Virus record (IMG/VR): IMGVR_UViG_3300046747_000203
Span: 1 to 47,087 of that record
Strand: one strand, 5' to 3'
Length of the DNA stretch: 47,087 nt
Source: a virus
Shown here in pieces: positions 1-8,223 of the stretch (within the stretch, counting starts at the first letter, position 1; each line of letters begins with the position of its first letter). Below the pieces are notes generated by a model, which searched no databases, was not told the DNA's origin, and worked only from the letters and a program-made list of their open reading frames with translations. The position numbers and the translations under genes are program-made.

Positions 1-127
1 CCGTTCTCTGGAGCCTCAACTACCTGAACGAACCGATCGGAGAAGGCGTCTCCGACTTCAACATCAATCTCCTGAACCACTACACGCTCATCCAGAACGA
101 GAAAGGCGAAGATGTCATCAGGCTCGA
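1..127. repeat. Terminal direct repeat, left copy (circular closure)
   Basis: These 127 bases are identical to 46961-47087. The large terminase reading frame continues without a break from the right end into the left end when the two copies are merged, so the simplest reading is a closed circular assembly of 46,960 bp. A repeat of exactly 127 bases matches a common assembler k-mer length, so it is probably an assembly overlap and not a biological terminal repeat. Confidence 0.93.
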
Positions 128-782
128 AAAGAAAGTCGGTTCGGAAACCAAAACCCGTAGCGTCCTCGCAGCCGACTGCCTCAAGTTCCAGCTCATTGAT
201 GCTGGACTTTCCCCCGAATCGAGAGACGCAAGAACGGCAAACGTTGTCGTGGCGCTTTGTCCGCCCGAATCTAATGAGCCCTTCGACATCGTCGTCCTCG
301 AATCGAGTGCCGTCAAAGCCGGACCCGCTGGAGTCATAAGCGCCGCCAAGGAAGTCTACGACCGCTGGGACCCCTTCTCGGCGAGTATCGAAGTCTTCGG
401 AGGGCACGTCGTTTTCTTCAACTGGCTCCAACGCGAGTACCCGACCATGCGCCTCCGAAAACTCCCGACGGATACAAAGAAATCCAAGGACACGAGAATC
501 CGCGAGTTCTACCCGTTCATCGAGCAGGGCCGTGTCTACGTCCACCGGAAGACCAGCATGGACCTGGTCGACGAGATGGCCGCTTACCCGAACGGCAAGA
601 CGGTCGATCTCCTGGATGCTCTCGCGTATGCGCCGAAGGTCTGGGTGCCGCCTGCGGCGAAAGACGAGAAGAAGCGCCGGCCCGCGGGAGTCTCCGACTT
701 CGACCTAGCCGACAATCTCGAAGATGAGAACTTCATGGGACCGGGCGGAGCTCAAGGCCGGTCCGTGTTCACGGGCTACTGA
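1..782 (+). CDS. terL: Terminase large subunit, 3' part (nuclease domain)
   Basis: C-terminal part of the packaging motor, which joins 46186-46960 across the circular closure to give a 518-residue protein. Base 3 is the first base of a full codon and the frame stays open to TGA at 780-782. The C-terminal RNase H-like nuclease half cuts concatemeric DNA in this family. Visible here are an acidic candidate (LIDAG, about residue 325), a hydrophobic strand ending in Glu (IVVLES), and near residues 459-469 the sequence VDLLDALAYAP, the D--DAL-YA signature that closes many terminase nuclease domains. The DNA methyltransferase starts 2 bases downstream. Only the linear cut of the record makes the gene look broken. 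The family call is firm; the exact metal ligands are not proven. Confidence 0.9.
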   Translation, partial: VLWSLNYLNEPIGEGVSDFNINLLNHYTLIQNEKGEDVIRLEKKVGSETKTRSVLAADCLKFQLIDAGLSPESRDARTANVVVALCPPESNEPFDIVVLESSAVKAGPAGVISAAKEVYDRWDPFSASIEVFGGHVVFFNWLQREYPTMRLRKLPTDTKKSKDTRIREFYPFIEQGRVYVHRKTSMDLVDEMAAYPNGKTVDLLDALAYAPKVWVPPAAKDEKKRRPAGVSDFDLADNLEDENFMGPGGAQGRSVFTGY

Positions 783-784
783 GT

Positions 785-1453
785 ATGAAGCCCTACTACG
801 AGCATGCAGGCATCACCATTTATCACGGGGACTGCCGGGAGATTCTCGAATCTATAACGGATTCTATGGTGATTTCTATGACGGGAATCGTCACTGACCC
901 GCCATATGGAATGGACTGGGACACGGACACGTCCCGCTTCAGCGGCGGTTCACAACTATCCGTAGCCCGACGAGGCGGCGGTAAAAAGTCGCCAGCAATT
1001 CGCGGTGACGACGCGCCCTTCGACCCATCGCCCTGGGCCAAATATGGCGAGGCGATCCTATTCGGCTACAACCACTTCGCGCCCCGCGTAGCGCCAGGCA
1101 CACTTCTCGTTTGGATCAAGCGTCTCGACGGGGCATTCGGATCGTTCCTATCTGACGCGGAGGTCGCATGGATGAAGGGCGGCCACGGGGTCTACTGCTG
1201 GCGAGACCTCGGGATGGCCGCGCTAGCCGCTTCCCGCCTCCATCCCTCGGAGAAGCCGGTGTCGCTCATGTCTTGGTGTATTAGTCGACTCAAGGCGACT
1301 AATCTTATCCTTGATCCGTTCATGGGCTCAGGGACGACCCTCGTAGCCGCAAAGGAGCTCGGTCGTCGCGCCATCGGCATCGAGATCGAGGAACGCTATT
1401 GCGAGATCGCCGCGAAGCGCCTCCGGCAAGAAGTCTTCGCCTTCACCGCATAG
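785..1453 (+). CDS. DNA methyltransferase, N4-cytosine/N6-adenine type
   Basis: A 222-residue S-adenosylmethionine-dependent DNA methyltransferase that should methylate an exocyclic amino group. Motif IV, DPPY, is at residues 38-41 and motif I, DPFMGSGTT, at 177-185, followed by a GIEIEE segment typical of the SAM pocket. The catalytic motif precedes the SAM motif, the beta-class order. A HPSEKP box at 153-158 is also typical. It starts 2 bases after the terL stop, so it is translated with the packaging motor. In phages such enzymes often protect DNA from host restriction; no partner nuclease lies beside it. The target sequence cannot be read from the protein. Confidence 0.93.
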   Translation: MKPYYEHAGITIYHGDCREILESITDSMVISMTGIVTDPPYGMDWDTDTSRFSGGSQLSVARRGGGKKSPAIRGDDAPFDPSPWAKYGEAILFGYNHFAPRVAPGTLLVWIKRLDGAFGSFLSDAEVAWMKGGHGVYCWRDLGMAALAASRLHPSEKPVSLMSWCISRLKATNLILDPFMGSGTTLVAAKELGRRAIGIEIEERYCEIAAKRLRQEVFAFTA

Positions 1454-1489
1454 TACTGAAATCCTTACGCCTGTCGCACTCTTACCTAA

Positions 1490-1505
1490 GTATCTTTTCT
1501 GATAC
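1490..1505. promoter_or_regulatory. GTATC-N6-GATAC palindrome, copy 1
   Basis: Perfect 5-bp inverted repeat with a 6-base centre (TTTTCT), ending 10 bases before the GTG of the lipoprotein gene. One of five copies in the window. It could be a protein-binding operator, or in RNA a small hairpin next to the translation start. Confidence 0.6.
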
Positions 1506-1514
1506 ACGGGTAGT

Positions 1515-2315
1515 GTGAGGCGTGTAAGCCTTGTCGTTATTGGATTAACAGCACTCCTGTCTCTCGGTTGCGAAAACGTCCAGCCGACGAGCCAAGCAAG
1601 CGAACAAGTTTGCACTCCGCGCCCCGTCTCCGTCTCTCTCGTAAATAGCTGGCCCCTCGTAGACGCCGAGTCCTACGCCTCCGACCAGGAGCGCGCCTGT
1701 GCCTCGATGGTCTATTACGAGATGTTCCCGTGGGCGGTGAGAACGGCAGAGTGCGACGAGGCTCACCCGACGTTCTGTACAAATGCGTACAGGCATGAGC
1801 GCCGTCTCCATCTTCAGGCGATGTCCGCTCACAAGATCATAACCGTCTGGTCCCCGGAAAACTTCAATGCATACGGCCCGAAACAATTCAGCGACCTCGA
1901 GTTCCGCGACTTCATCCGGGACTTCAAAGAAGACGCCGAAGAGGTTGGGCTGGAGTGGGTGATGTTGTCGACTGGGGGGGAGCCGTCGGCCTGGAACTAC
2001 GACCGCGCCCGGACCAGAGCCGAGATCATCCGGCAGGAATGGCCGGGGCTTCTCGTCATGGCCGACAAGGGAGCGAACGAAGCCACCGGCCGTCCTTATT
2101 TCGACGGCATCGCTTACGATCTTCTCGAAGTGCACCCCTGCTCGATTGACCAGACCTACAGATCGCTCCGACACTCCGGCCCCATCTTAACCGTCACCGA
2201 CTGCGGCCCGGTGCTGGTCCCCGGAGAGCCGCACCGGACGGAGCTCGAAGCGGAAGCGATTCGCTCCGGAGTCCCGCTCCTCTTTTACGGCTTCCAGCTA
2301 GACTCGCTTTCCTAA
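1515..2315 (+). CDS. Secreted lipoprotein, possible glycoside-hydrolase-like fold
   Basis: A 266-residue protein with a bacterial lipoprotein signal: MRR, a hydrophobic run, then the lipobox LSLGC with Cys at about residue 19. It is therefore expected to be exported and lipid-anchored in the host, which is unusual for a gene between terminase and portal. The mature part has alternating hydrophobic strands and acidic segments (ITVWSPENFN, WVMLSTGGEPSAWN, LLVMADKG, YDLLEVHP) that resemble a TIM-barrel glycosidase, with GGEP a possible acid/base Glu region. That fold call is inference. It starts at GTG 10 bases after palindrome copy 1. Possible roles are surface exclusion of other phages or cell-envelope processing. 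Confidence 0.6.
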   Translation: MRRVSLVVIGLTALLSLGCENVQPTSQASEQVCTPRPVSVSLVNSWPLVDAESYASDQERACASMVYYEMFPWAVRTAECDEAHPTFCTNAYRHERRLHLQAMSAHKIITVWSPENFNAYGPKQFSDLEFRDFIRDFKEDAEEVGLEWVMLSTGGEPSAWNYDRARTRAEIIRQEWPGLLVMADKGANEATGRPYFDGIAYDLLEVHPCSIDQTYRSLRHSGPILTVTDCGPVLVPGEPHRTELEAEAIRSGVPLLFYGFQLDSLS

Positions 2316-2318
2316 CTC

Positions 2319-2334
2319 GTATCCAATCTGATAC
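2319..2334. promoter_or_regulatory. GTATC-N6-GATAC palindrome, copy 2
   Basis: Perfect 5-6-5 inverted repeat with centre CAATCT. It ends 10 bases before the portal GTG, the same distance as copy 1 from its gene. The flank GATACAC-GG is also shared with copy 1. Confidence 0.62.
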
Positions 2335-2343
2335 ACCGGATGC

Positions 2344-4344
2344 GTGGCACGTAAACGCGGCCTCGAAGGCCTGCCCCCGTCCGATCCAGAGAATCCTGAC
2401 GAAGTCCCGGCCGGGCCGGACCGCGTAGCCCCAGGCACCGGCACCCCGAAACCAGCGATAGCGGTCACCCTGACCGAAGAAGAAGTTCAGATTCTCGCTG
2501 AGGAATTCTCAACCGAGATCGAGCTTCAGCACGCGGCGCAGGAACCGAACCGGCAGGACTGGGAGAAATGGCTCCGCCTCTACCGGGCGCAGCCGAACTT
2601 CCAGGTCAAGACCTATCCGCTTCAGTCTTCATCGAACGTCGTCGTCGCCCTGTCCGCCATCTACACGGACCAGGTCGTTGCGCGGATCATGCAGTCGATC
2701 TTCCAGCCGGAGCCCCTCTGGGTCGTCTCCGAGCTGAACCGGAGAACTGCCGCCGCGGCAAAGCCTTACGAACGCTGGCTCGACTGGAACCGGAAGAACA
2801 CCTGGGACGAGTACCGGGCAATCAAGCCCTTCGTTCAGGACGTCGTGAAGCTCGGGACGGGCATCGTCTACAACGACTGGCGAAACGAAACCATCTACCG
2901 GTACGACGACAAGACGAGAACGACGGTCGAGTCGGGTTCCCGTAAGGGACCGCGCCCGGCTTGGGTGCCGCGGGAAGATTTCCTGCTGCCGATCGGATTC
3001 AACGACATCCAGCAGGCTCCGTGGTGCGCGCACCGGATCTGGTGCTCCTGGGACATGATGGAGCGCTGGGCTCACCAGAACATCATCGACCGGACGCAGT
3101 TCGCAAAGCTGAAGGGACACTCGGACGACGAGAGCCAGCTCCGCCTCGAGCGCCGCTCGAACCACGAGCGGATGGCCGACGGGAGCGCGGACGACCGCTT
3201 CGGTATCTGGTCCCCCTGGTATGTCTGGTTCAACCGGGACCTAGACCGAGACGGCTGGCCTGAGTGCTACGTCATGCTCCTCCACACCGGGGAGAAGGCA
3301 GTGCTCCGGCTCCAATCGAATCCGTCCCCCTCAGCGACTCGCCCCTACGTTTCTGCACGCTTCATCGAGGTCGAGGGAGAGTTCGACGGCATCGGCATCC
3401 CCGAGCAAGTCGAGTCCCTACAGGAAGAAGCAACGACGATTCACAATCAGCGAAGAGATCGCTCGCATCTAGCCAACATCGTCATGTACAAGGGGTCGGC
3501 TACCGGGAACCTCCCGAACACAATCCGTCCCGAATCTGGGAAAGTCATCAAGGTTCTCGACCCGAAGGACCTTCAGGAGTTCCACCCGTCATCGAACGTT
3601 TCCGAGCAAGTCTTCGAGGAAGAATCCGTCACTCGGCTAGCGGAGCTTCGCGTAGGGCTGAACGACCCGGGCCTCGGGAAAGCTACGAGTCCGGTCGGGC
3701 GCGCAGCGGCTACGACGATGATGGCGCTCATGCAGGAGGGCACACGCAGGTTCGACTTGAACGTCTCGGACATCCGGACAGCACTCAGCGAGCAGGGGCA
3801 TCAGCTAACGGAGGCTTGGCAAGTCTATGGTCTCCCGGAACCCGACGAATCTGGATCGCCGGAGCAAGTACTGGACGAAGATGATGCAGCCATCGTTCGA
3901 GAGCTACTGTCGATGCCCGTCAATCTCCGGGGACTCATTGCCATCCAGATCAACATTTCCACCGCAGCGATCAACCGCGAGGTGGAGAAGCAGTCGAACA
4001 TCCAGTTGTACCAAATCGTACAGGGCTACATGCAGCAGGTTCTGCAACTATCAATGGCGGTTGCGAACCCGCAGATTCCTCCCCCGATAAAAGAACTAAT
4101 CGTCCACGGGGTCGAGGGACTCGACAAGCTCCTGAAGCGGATCTTCCAGGCCCATAACGCTTTCGACCTGGAGACCGTCCTCGTCGGAGACATCTTCGGC
4201 GAAATGGCGATGCAGGTGCAGCAGCAGCCGATGCTGCCGGGTCCGCAGGGACAGATGCCGGGCCAGCAGCAAGCGGCAGCGGCAGCCGGACAGCAAGGCG
4301 TTAGCCCGCTCATCGAGGCCCTCCATAAAGGGCAGATGCAGTGA
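2344..4344 (+). CDS. Portal protein
   Basis: A 666-residue protein that should form the dodecameric DNA gate at the capsid vertex, the docking point for terminase and tail adaptor. Length and position (after terL, before scaffold and coat) fit the large portals of P22-like podoviruses. The N-terminal half has the typical portal pattern of a charged helix followed by a conserved TYPLQSSSNVVVALSAIYTD stretch, then Trp-rich clip and wing segments. The last 60 residues are rich in Gln, Met, Pro and Ala, as in portals with a C-terminal barrel or disordered tail. The start is GTG, 10 bases after palindrome copy 2, with no strong Shine-Dalgarno. The next gene overlaps its stop by 4 bases (GTGA). Confidence 0.85.
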   Translation: MARKRGLEGLPPSDPENPDEVPAGPDRVAPGTGTPKPAIAVTLTEEEVQILAEEFSTEIELQHAAQEPNRQDWEKWLRLYRAQPNFQVKTYPLQSSSNVVVALSAIYTDQVVARIMQSIFQPEPLWVVSELNRRTAAAAKPYERWLDWNRKNTWDEYRAIKPFVQDVVKLGTGIVYNDWRNETIYRYDDKTRTTVESGSRKGPRPAWVPREDFLLPIGFNDIQQAPWCAHRIWCSWDMMERWAHQNIIDRTQFAKLKGHSDDESQLRLERRSNHERMADGSADDRFGIWSPWYVWFNRDLDRDGWPECYVMLLHTGEKAVLRLQSNPSPSATRPYVSARFIEVEGEFDGIGIPEQVESLQEEATTIHNQRRDRSHLANIVMYKGSATGNLPNTIRPESGKVIKVLDPKDLQEFHPSSNVSEQVFEEESVTRLAELRVGLNDPGLGKATSPVGRAAATTMMALMQEGTRRFDLNVSDIRTALSEQGHQLTEAWQVYGLPEPDESGSPEQVLDEDDAAIVRELLSMPVNLRGLIAIQINISTAAINREVEKQSNIQLYQIVQGYMQQVLQLSMAVANPQIPPPIKELIVHGVEGLDKLLKRIFQAHNAFDLETVLVGDIFGEMAMQVQQQPMLPGPQGQMPGQQQAAAAAGQQGVSPLIEALHKGQMQ

Positions 4345-4592
4345 TCGGGCGGAAGTCGCTCGATAGCCCGCTCGACTACCGCGAGCTCTGGCTCCAGCTA
4401 GCCGCTCGCGTCGAGGAGTTGTCCGCCAAGGCAGCTACCGATGCGATGAACGACGACGACGAAGTCAGCATCCGTAAGAAGCAGGGGGCGTATCGATTCG
4501 GATACACTATCCTGTCCGAGATGGATCGGATGGTGGAAGAAGCCCGCGCGCAGTTCGGCCCGCTACGGCAATCCCGTGCTGGCCTAGCTTGA
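4341..4592 (+). CDS. Small helical protein of unknown function
   Basis: An 83-residue acidic, mostly helical protein. GTG overlaps the portal TGA by 4 bases (GTGA), so translation is probably coupled to the portal. The gene contains palindrome copy 3 at 4490-4505 within its coding sequence, and an in-frame ATG at 4521 lies 15 bases after that palindrome. No family is recognised. Its position between portal and scaffold suggests a head-assembly accessory. Confidence 0.65.
   Translation: MIGRKSLDSPLDYRELWLQLAARVEELSAKAATDAMNDDDEVSIRKKQGAYRFGYTILSEMDRMVEEARAQFGPLRQSRAGLA
4490..4505. promoter_or_regulatory. GTATC-N6-GATAC palindrome, copy 3 (inside a gene)
   Basis: Perfect 5-6-5 inverted repeat with centre GATTCG, inside the preceding small gene and exactly 140 bp upstream of copy 4. 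It is followed by GATACACTATCC and an in-frame ATG at 4521. This is the only copy within a coding sequence, so it may be chance or an upstream auxiliary site. Confidence 0.45.
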
Positions 4593-4618
4593 CATTGTTG
4601 TACAGCGACCGCTAGAAA
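4589..4618 (+). promoter_or_regulatory. Candidate promoter upstream of scaffold and coat genes
   Basis: TTGACA at 4589-4594 is a perfect -35 box. TAGAAA at 4613-4618 is a 4-of-6 -10 box with an 18-base spacer. The predicted start of transcription lies a few bases before palindrome copy 4 (4630-4645), a classic operator position. This is the best sigma70-like match noticed among the late genes. Confidence 0.5.
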
Positions 4619-4629
4619 CGCTTAGGCAT

Positions 4630-4645
4630 GTATCCAATTCGATAC
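4630..4645. promoter_or_regulatory. GTATC-N6-GATAC palindrome, copy 4
   Basis: Perfect 5-6-5 inverted repeat with centre CAATTC, between the candidate promoter at 4589-4618 and the scaffold ATG at 4666. A GGAGG ribosome-binding site lies between the palindrome and the ATG. Confidence 0.62.
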
Positions 4646-4665
4646 TCGACGGAGGCCACGCGCTA

Positions 4666-5538
4666 ATGGCAGACGGCGACATCGCTCCGGAACGGGCTCC
4701 GGCCCCTCCGAAGCAGACAGCACCAGACCCCGAAATGACTCGGCTCCGTGCCGAAGCTCAAGAAGCCGCCGCACTTCGCGGACAGCTGAATCAGGTAGCC
4801 GAGATGGTTCAGTCCGGCCGCTTGATCCTGAAGCAGCCCGAAGCCCCGAAGGCCGCAGAGCCGGAAGACGATTCCGCGCTCATCGACCGACGGGAACTGA
4901 AGCGGGCGGTGGATGAGATCAAGACCACGGCAGCGAACGTCATCGTCGAGACGGCCACTCACAGTGCCCGTCAGATGCGCGTTCTCGCCAAGGACTCCAT
5001 GCGGGGCCGCCTCAAGAACTTCGACAAGTACGAGAGCGAAATCGACGCCCTCCTCGAGAAGATTCCTGATCCGCGCGTAGCGGCCTCTCCCGAGACGATT
5101 GCCCAGGTGCACAAGATTGTCCGGGCCAATCATATCGAAGACGAGATGGCTGACACGCTCGCAGAGAAGAAGGCCGAGTGGGAAACCGACCTTCGCTCCA
5201 AGGGCTGGACGCCGGACGAGATCGAGGAAGAGGTCGATGACCGTGCCGAGGCGCTACGGGAAGACGCGGTCGAGGCGGTGGGTGCGGGGCGGGGTGAGCG
5301 AGAGGGCTCCCGACAAGCGCGGCCAGTAGCCCGGTCAGCCGGGGTAGCGCCTGCGGGCAACGCCTCGGGAGCCCGTCTTGCCGCAAGCCGTCAACGAGCC
5401 GCCGTACCTCCTCTGAGCCGCGACGAGCGCGTCATGGCCGATCAGTTCGGCATCGCAAGCGCCGAGGAATACCGCCGCTACGGAGACCCGAATTACCGCC
5501 ACGATTCACTAGGCTTCAAGGGAAGGAAGAGGATCTGA
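4666..5538 (+). CDS. Scaffolding protein (probable)
   Basis: A 290-residue protein, highly charged and largely helical, just upstream of the coat region, the usual place and composition for the internal scaffold that guides procapsid assembly and then leaves. The N-terminal 70 residues are rich in Pro, Ala and Glu. A long coiled-coil-like centre (about 75-210) has many Glu, Arg and Lys. A basic Ala/Arg linker leads to a conserved-looking C-terminus, LSRDERVMADQFGI, which could be the coat-binding helix. ATG 4666 is preceded by GGAGG. No protease signature is visible, so a protease-scaffold fusion is unlikely. The call rests on composition and order, not on a recognised family motif. Confidence 0.62.
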   Translation: MADGDIAPERAPAPPKQTAPDPEMTRLRAEAQEAAALRGQLNQVAEMVQSGRLILKQPEAPKAAEPEDDSALIDRRELKRAVDEIKTTAANVIVETATHSARQMRVLAKDSMRGRLKNFDKYESEIDALLEKIPDPRVAASPETIAQVHKIVRANHIEDEMADTLAEKKAEWETDLRSKGWTPDEIEEEVDDRAEALREDAVEAVGAGRGEREGSRQARPVARSAGVAPAGNASGARLAASRQRAAVPPLSRDERVMADQFGIASAEEYRRYGDPNYRHDSLGFKGRKRI

Positions 5539-5543
5539 CGGCA

Positions 5544-6038
5544 ATGGGAATCATGGTGACGAAAGACGAGGCGGACAAGCGCGTCGAGGGCATGAAGGCC
5601 GAACGGCAGAGGATCGTTTCCTCCGGCCGCTCGGAACGCTCAATCACTGAAGAGCTCGTCGCCCGCGAGACGGAACTCTCCCGCACTGCGATCCACAATC
5701 CGAATCCCAGAAAATCGTACCGGCTCGCCAACAAAGATCAGAAGGGCCGCATCGGAATACTGAAGGGCCTCGGCTACAAGCCGACTGACCCGAAGGACAA
5801 GGCTCAGCTCGTCACCGGAGAAGAAGTCGACGGGGCACAGACCCACGGCGATCTCATGCTCATGGAGACCCCGGTCGAGAACTACGAGCGCCGCCGCGGT
5901 CTCCGCATGAAGCGCCAGGCCGCCATTGCGGAAGAGCACGCCGAGGCGAGCCAAGAGACAATCAACCAGATCGCTCGGGACGGTGGTCTCGTCGGTCCTC
6001 ATCAAGAAGCCGCTTTCGACGACAGTCGAGACGGCTAG
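5544..6038 (+). CDS. Structural-region protein of unknown function
   Basis: A 164-residue, strongly charged protein starting 5 bases after the scaffold stop. ATG 5544 is used here; a second in-frame ATG lies four codons on. The N-terminal half (DEADKRVEGMKAERQRI) and the C-terminal part (YERRRGLRMKRQAAIAEEHAEA) look like helices. No domain is recognised. Position between scaffold and head proteins suggests a minor scaffold or head component. Confidence 0.65.
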   Translation: MGIMVTKDEADKRVEGMKAERQRIVSSGRSERSITEELVARETELSRTAIHNPNPRKSYRLANKDQKGRIGILKGLGYKPTDPKDKAQLVTGEEVDGAQTHGDLMLMETPVENYERRRGLRMKRQAAIAEEHAEASQETINQIARDGGLVGPHQEAAFDDSRDG

Positions 6039-6059
6039 AGAAGGCTAGGAGGCCCTCAA

Positions 6060-6569
6060 GTGGCAAAGACGGTTAGCAAGGATATCTGCGAATTCGTACA
6101 GTCGCAGGCAAATGCCCCCGAGTACGTGGCCGTTGGCCTGGAGGCCGCTTCGCAGACCTTCAAGGACGGCGGTACGGTGGTGAATGCGGTAGCCGGTTAC
6201 ATCACCGACTGCGGCTCGGACACCCCGGGAACCATTCTCGGAGTCCCGGCACAGGACGCCAACAACTCGACCGCGGGAGCCTACTCGACGACCGTGACGC
6301 TCGCGAATACCACGAACGTGTTCGCGGCCAACGTGCTCGAAAGCTCGCTTGCGGACCACGTCCTGGTTGCCTCGGATCTCTTCGTGACGATGGCGATCCA
6401 GCGGGACACCTCGAATAACAGGCTCTTCCTGAACGCCTCGACGAAGGCCGGTACTAGCTGCCGCGTTTTCACCCTCGGGGTCGCTCAGAACACGGACATC
6501 GGGGACACGAACGGGCGGGTGCTCTTCACGTTCCTCCCGAACTTCAGTCAGTCGCTCGGTACCTCGTAA
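6060..6569 (+). CDS. Head decoration-like protein
   Basis: A 169-residue Thr, Ala, Asn and Val-rich protein with alternating beta-strand patterns (TVVNAVAGYITDCG, GAYSTTVTLANTTNVF). It starts at GTG 6060, with AGGAGG about 10 bases upstream, just before the coat gene. Small beta-rich proteins in this place are commonly capsid decoration or stabilisation proteins. It shares its general composition with the 161-residue protein after the coat gene, so the coat gene is flanked by two decoration-like genes. The function is inferred from order and composition only. Confidence 0.5.
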   Translation: MAKTVSKDICEFVQSQANAPEYVAVGLEAASQTFKDGGTVVNAVAGYITDCGSDTPGTILGVPAQDANNSTAGAYSTTVTLANTTNVFAANVLESSLADHVLVASDLFVTMAIQRDTSNNRLFLNASTKAGTSCRVFTLGVAQNTDIGDTNGRVLFTFLPNFSQSLGTS

Positions 6570-6610
6570 GAGGCCGACCCGGAATCGAACCAACAGCGTA
6601 GGAGAAAACA

Positions 6611-7552
6611 ATGTCGGCAAGAATGCTCACTTCCAACAACCCGGATCTCTACAAGCCGGGACTACGGAAGGCGTATCTCTCGGAGGTCGATGACATCCCG
6701 AAGCAGGGACGTCAGTGGATCAACATCATCTCCGGGCCGAATCCGGGTGGACAGGCAGGGCGGAATTACTTCCAGGACGTCCAGGTGGCATCGTTCGGCC
6801 CCTGGCTCCCGAAGCCTCAGGGCGCGCCGATCCAGTACGACCGGATTCAAGAGGTCGGCCTCGTCACCTACCAGCCCTACACCTTCGGCATGGGCGCTCG
6901 GGTGACGATGGAAGCGATGGACGACGAGCTGTACGGCGTGATGGAGAAGATCGCGACCGAGCTCGCCGCCGCGGGCGCGTACCAGATGGAGAACCAGTTC
7001 TTCCGGGTACTGAATAGCGGAGCGGGGACTCAGGGCGGAACCGGCTTTACCGCAACCGGCTTCGACTCGACGGCCCTTTTCTCGACCGCGCACCCCCTGA
7101 AGCGGGGCGGCACCTGCGCCAACCGGGCAACCACCGACATGGACCTGTCCGTGACGGCGCTCGAGGTTGCACAGGAGCTCATGCAGACGACTCTGTCCGA
7201 GAGCGGCACGCCGACCCCCCGGACGGGCGAGATGCTGATCGTTCCTCCCGGCCTCTACTACACCGCGAAGGAACTGACCCAGAGCGAGCTGAAGCCCTAC
7301 ACCGCGAACAACGAGATCAACCCGGTCCGCGGCGAGCAACAGTTCATCCAGGTCAACTACCTCTCCGACACCGATAGCTGGTTCCTGCTCGCGGCCAAGG
7401 AGAAGCACGACCTGAATGCGTGGCTACGCCGGGACATCGACATCGAGTTCGGAGACGACTTCGATACCGGAGACCTGAAGCTGAAGGGCGTCTTCCGTCT
7501 CGCGGCCGGTCACGGCGACTGGCGCGGTTCGTTCGGCAGCTACGGAGCATAA
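6611..7552 (+). CDS. Major capsid protein (HK97 fold, probable)
   Basis: A 313-residue protein that should build the icosahedral shell. Coat-like features are an N-terminal extended arm, a YQPYTFGMGARVTMEA segment like the E-loop and spine-helix region, a long helix ELAAAGAYQMENQFFRVLN, then GFDSTALFSTAHPLKRGGT, close to the S-x-xHP motif common in Mu gpT-like coats. The C-terminal part has an RRDIDIEFGDDFDTGDLKLK strand pair followed by AAGHGDWRG, matching the end of many such coats. ATG 6611 is preceded by AGGAGA. It is downstream of the scaffold and flanked by decoration-like genes, as expected. Confidence 0.82.
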   Translation: MSARMLTSNNPDLYKPGLRKAYLSEVDDIPKQGRQWINIISGPNPGGQAGRNYFQDVQVASFGPWLPKPQGAPIQYDRIQEVGLVTYQPYTFGMGARVTMEAMDDELYGVMEKIATELAAAGAYQMENQFFRVLNSGAGTQGGTGFTATGFDSTALFSTAHPLKRGGTCANRATTDMDLSVTALEVAQELMQTTLSESGTPTPRTGEMLIVPPGLYYTAKELTQSELKPYTANNEINPVRGEQQFIQVNYLSDTDSWFLLAAKEKHDLNAWLRRDIDIEFGDDFDTGDLKLKGVFRLAAGHGDWRGSFGSYGA

Positions 7553-7556
7553 GAAC

Positions 7557-7682
7557 ATGAAGAAGGCAGGAAGCAAGACGAACGTCGGGACGGCCAAGAG
7601 CCGGATTTCGAACGGCATCAAGAGCTGGGACGGCAAGAAGCAGGGGCCGTCGTCCAAGAACAAGGGCTTCGGCTCCAAGTAG
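7557..7682 (+). CDS. Small basic Lys/Ser/Gly-rich protein
   Basis: A 41-residue protein (MKKAGSKTNVG... ends GFGSK) with about ten Lys, two Arg and almost no hydrophobic core. It begins four bases after the coat stop and ends 10 bases before the next gene. The composition suggests nucleic-acid or capsid-surface contact. It is too short for family assignment, but the gap between coat and decoration genes is filled exactly by this frame. Confidence 0.55.
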   Translation: MKKAGSKTNVGTAKSRISNGIKSWDGKKQGPSSKNKGFGSK

Positions 7683-7692
7683 AGGGGATTCG

Positions 7693-8178
7693 ATGGCAGA
7701 CGTTGGAATCGACGCAACCGACTTCGGATACGTCTCGACTCTCCGCGATCAACCGAAGGATCTCGTCGACCAGACGGCGGTTCGACAGGGCGGCTACTGC
7801 TACGGCCGGGGTTTTGCGACCTCGGCCATGACCCCGGGTAACATCGTCGTCGTCGACACCGCAGCGGCCAATTCCTTCAAGACGACCACCTCGGCGGCCG
7901 CAACCACGGCCGTCGGCTATGTGGTGGCCGGACTCGGCACGGTGATGGGTGGGCAACAGTGGGACTACAGCTCCACGATCGCCTCTGGACAGCAGATCCT
8001 CATTCTCCTGAAGGGAGTCGTCATCGGAGTCGCCTCCACCTCGATTGCCATCGGCGCGCGAGTTGGAACTTCGACGACCGCAGGGGCGGTTGTGACGACC
8101 ACGACTCAGGACACAGCAGTCGGTCGGGCAATCTCTACGGCAACTACCGCTGGAGATGCGATCTACATCCTGGTATAA
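7693..8178 (+). CDS. Head decoration / head fibre protein
   Basis: A 161-residue Ala, Thr, Gly and Val-rich beta protein. The central part (GNIVVVDTAAANSF, ATTAVGYVVAGLGTVM, GQQILILLKGVVIGVA) resembles the DUF2190-type capsid decoration proteins found next to coat genes. It begins ATG 7693 after AGAGGGG. It is the last clearly structural head gene before the sugar-modification cassette. Confidence 0.58.
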   Translation: MADVGIDATDFGYVSTLRDQPKDLVDQTAVRQGGYCYGRGFATSAMTPGNIVVVDTAAANSFKTTTSAAATTAVGYVVAGLGTVMGGQQWDYSSTIASGQQILILLKGVVIGVASTSIAIGARVGTSTTAGAVVTTTTQDTAVGRAISTATTAGDAIYILV

Positions 8179-8223
8179 GTAGTTTCCCTATATAGGCAGC
8201 TCGGCCGAACGCTACCGGCTAAG

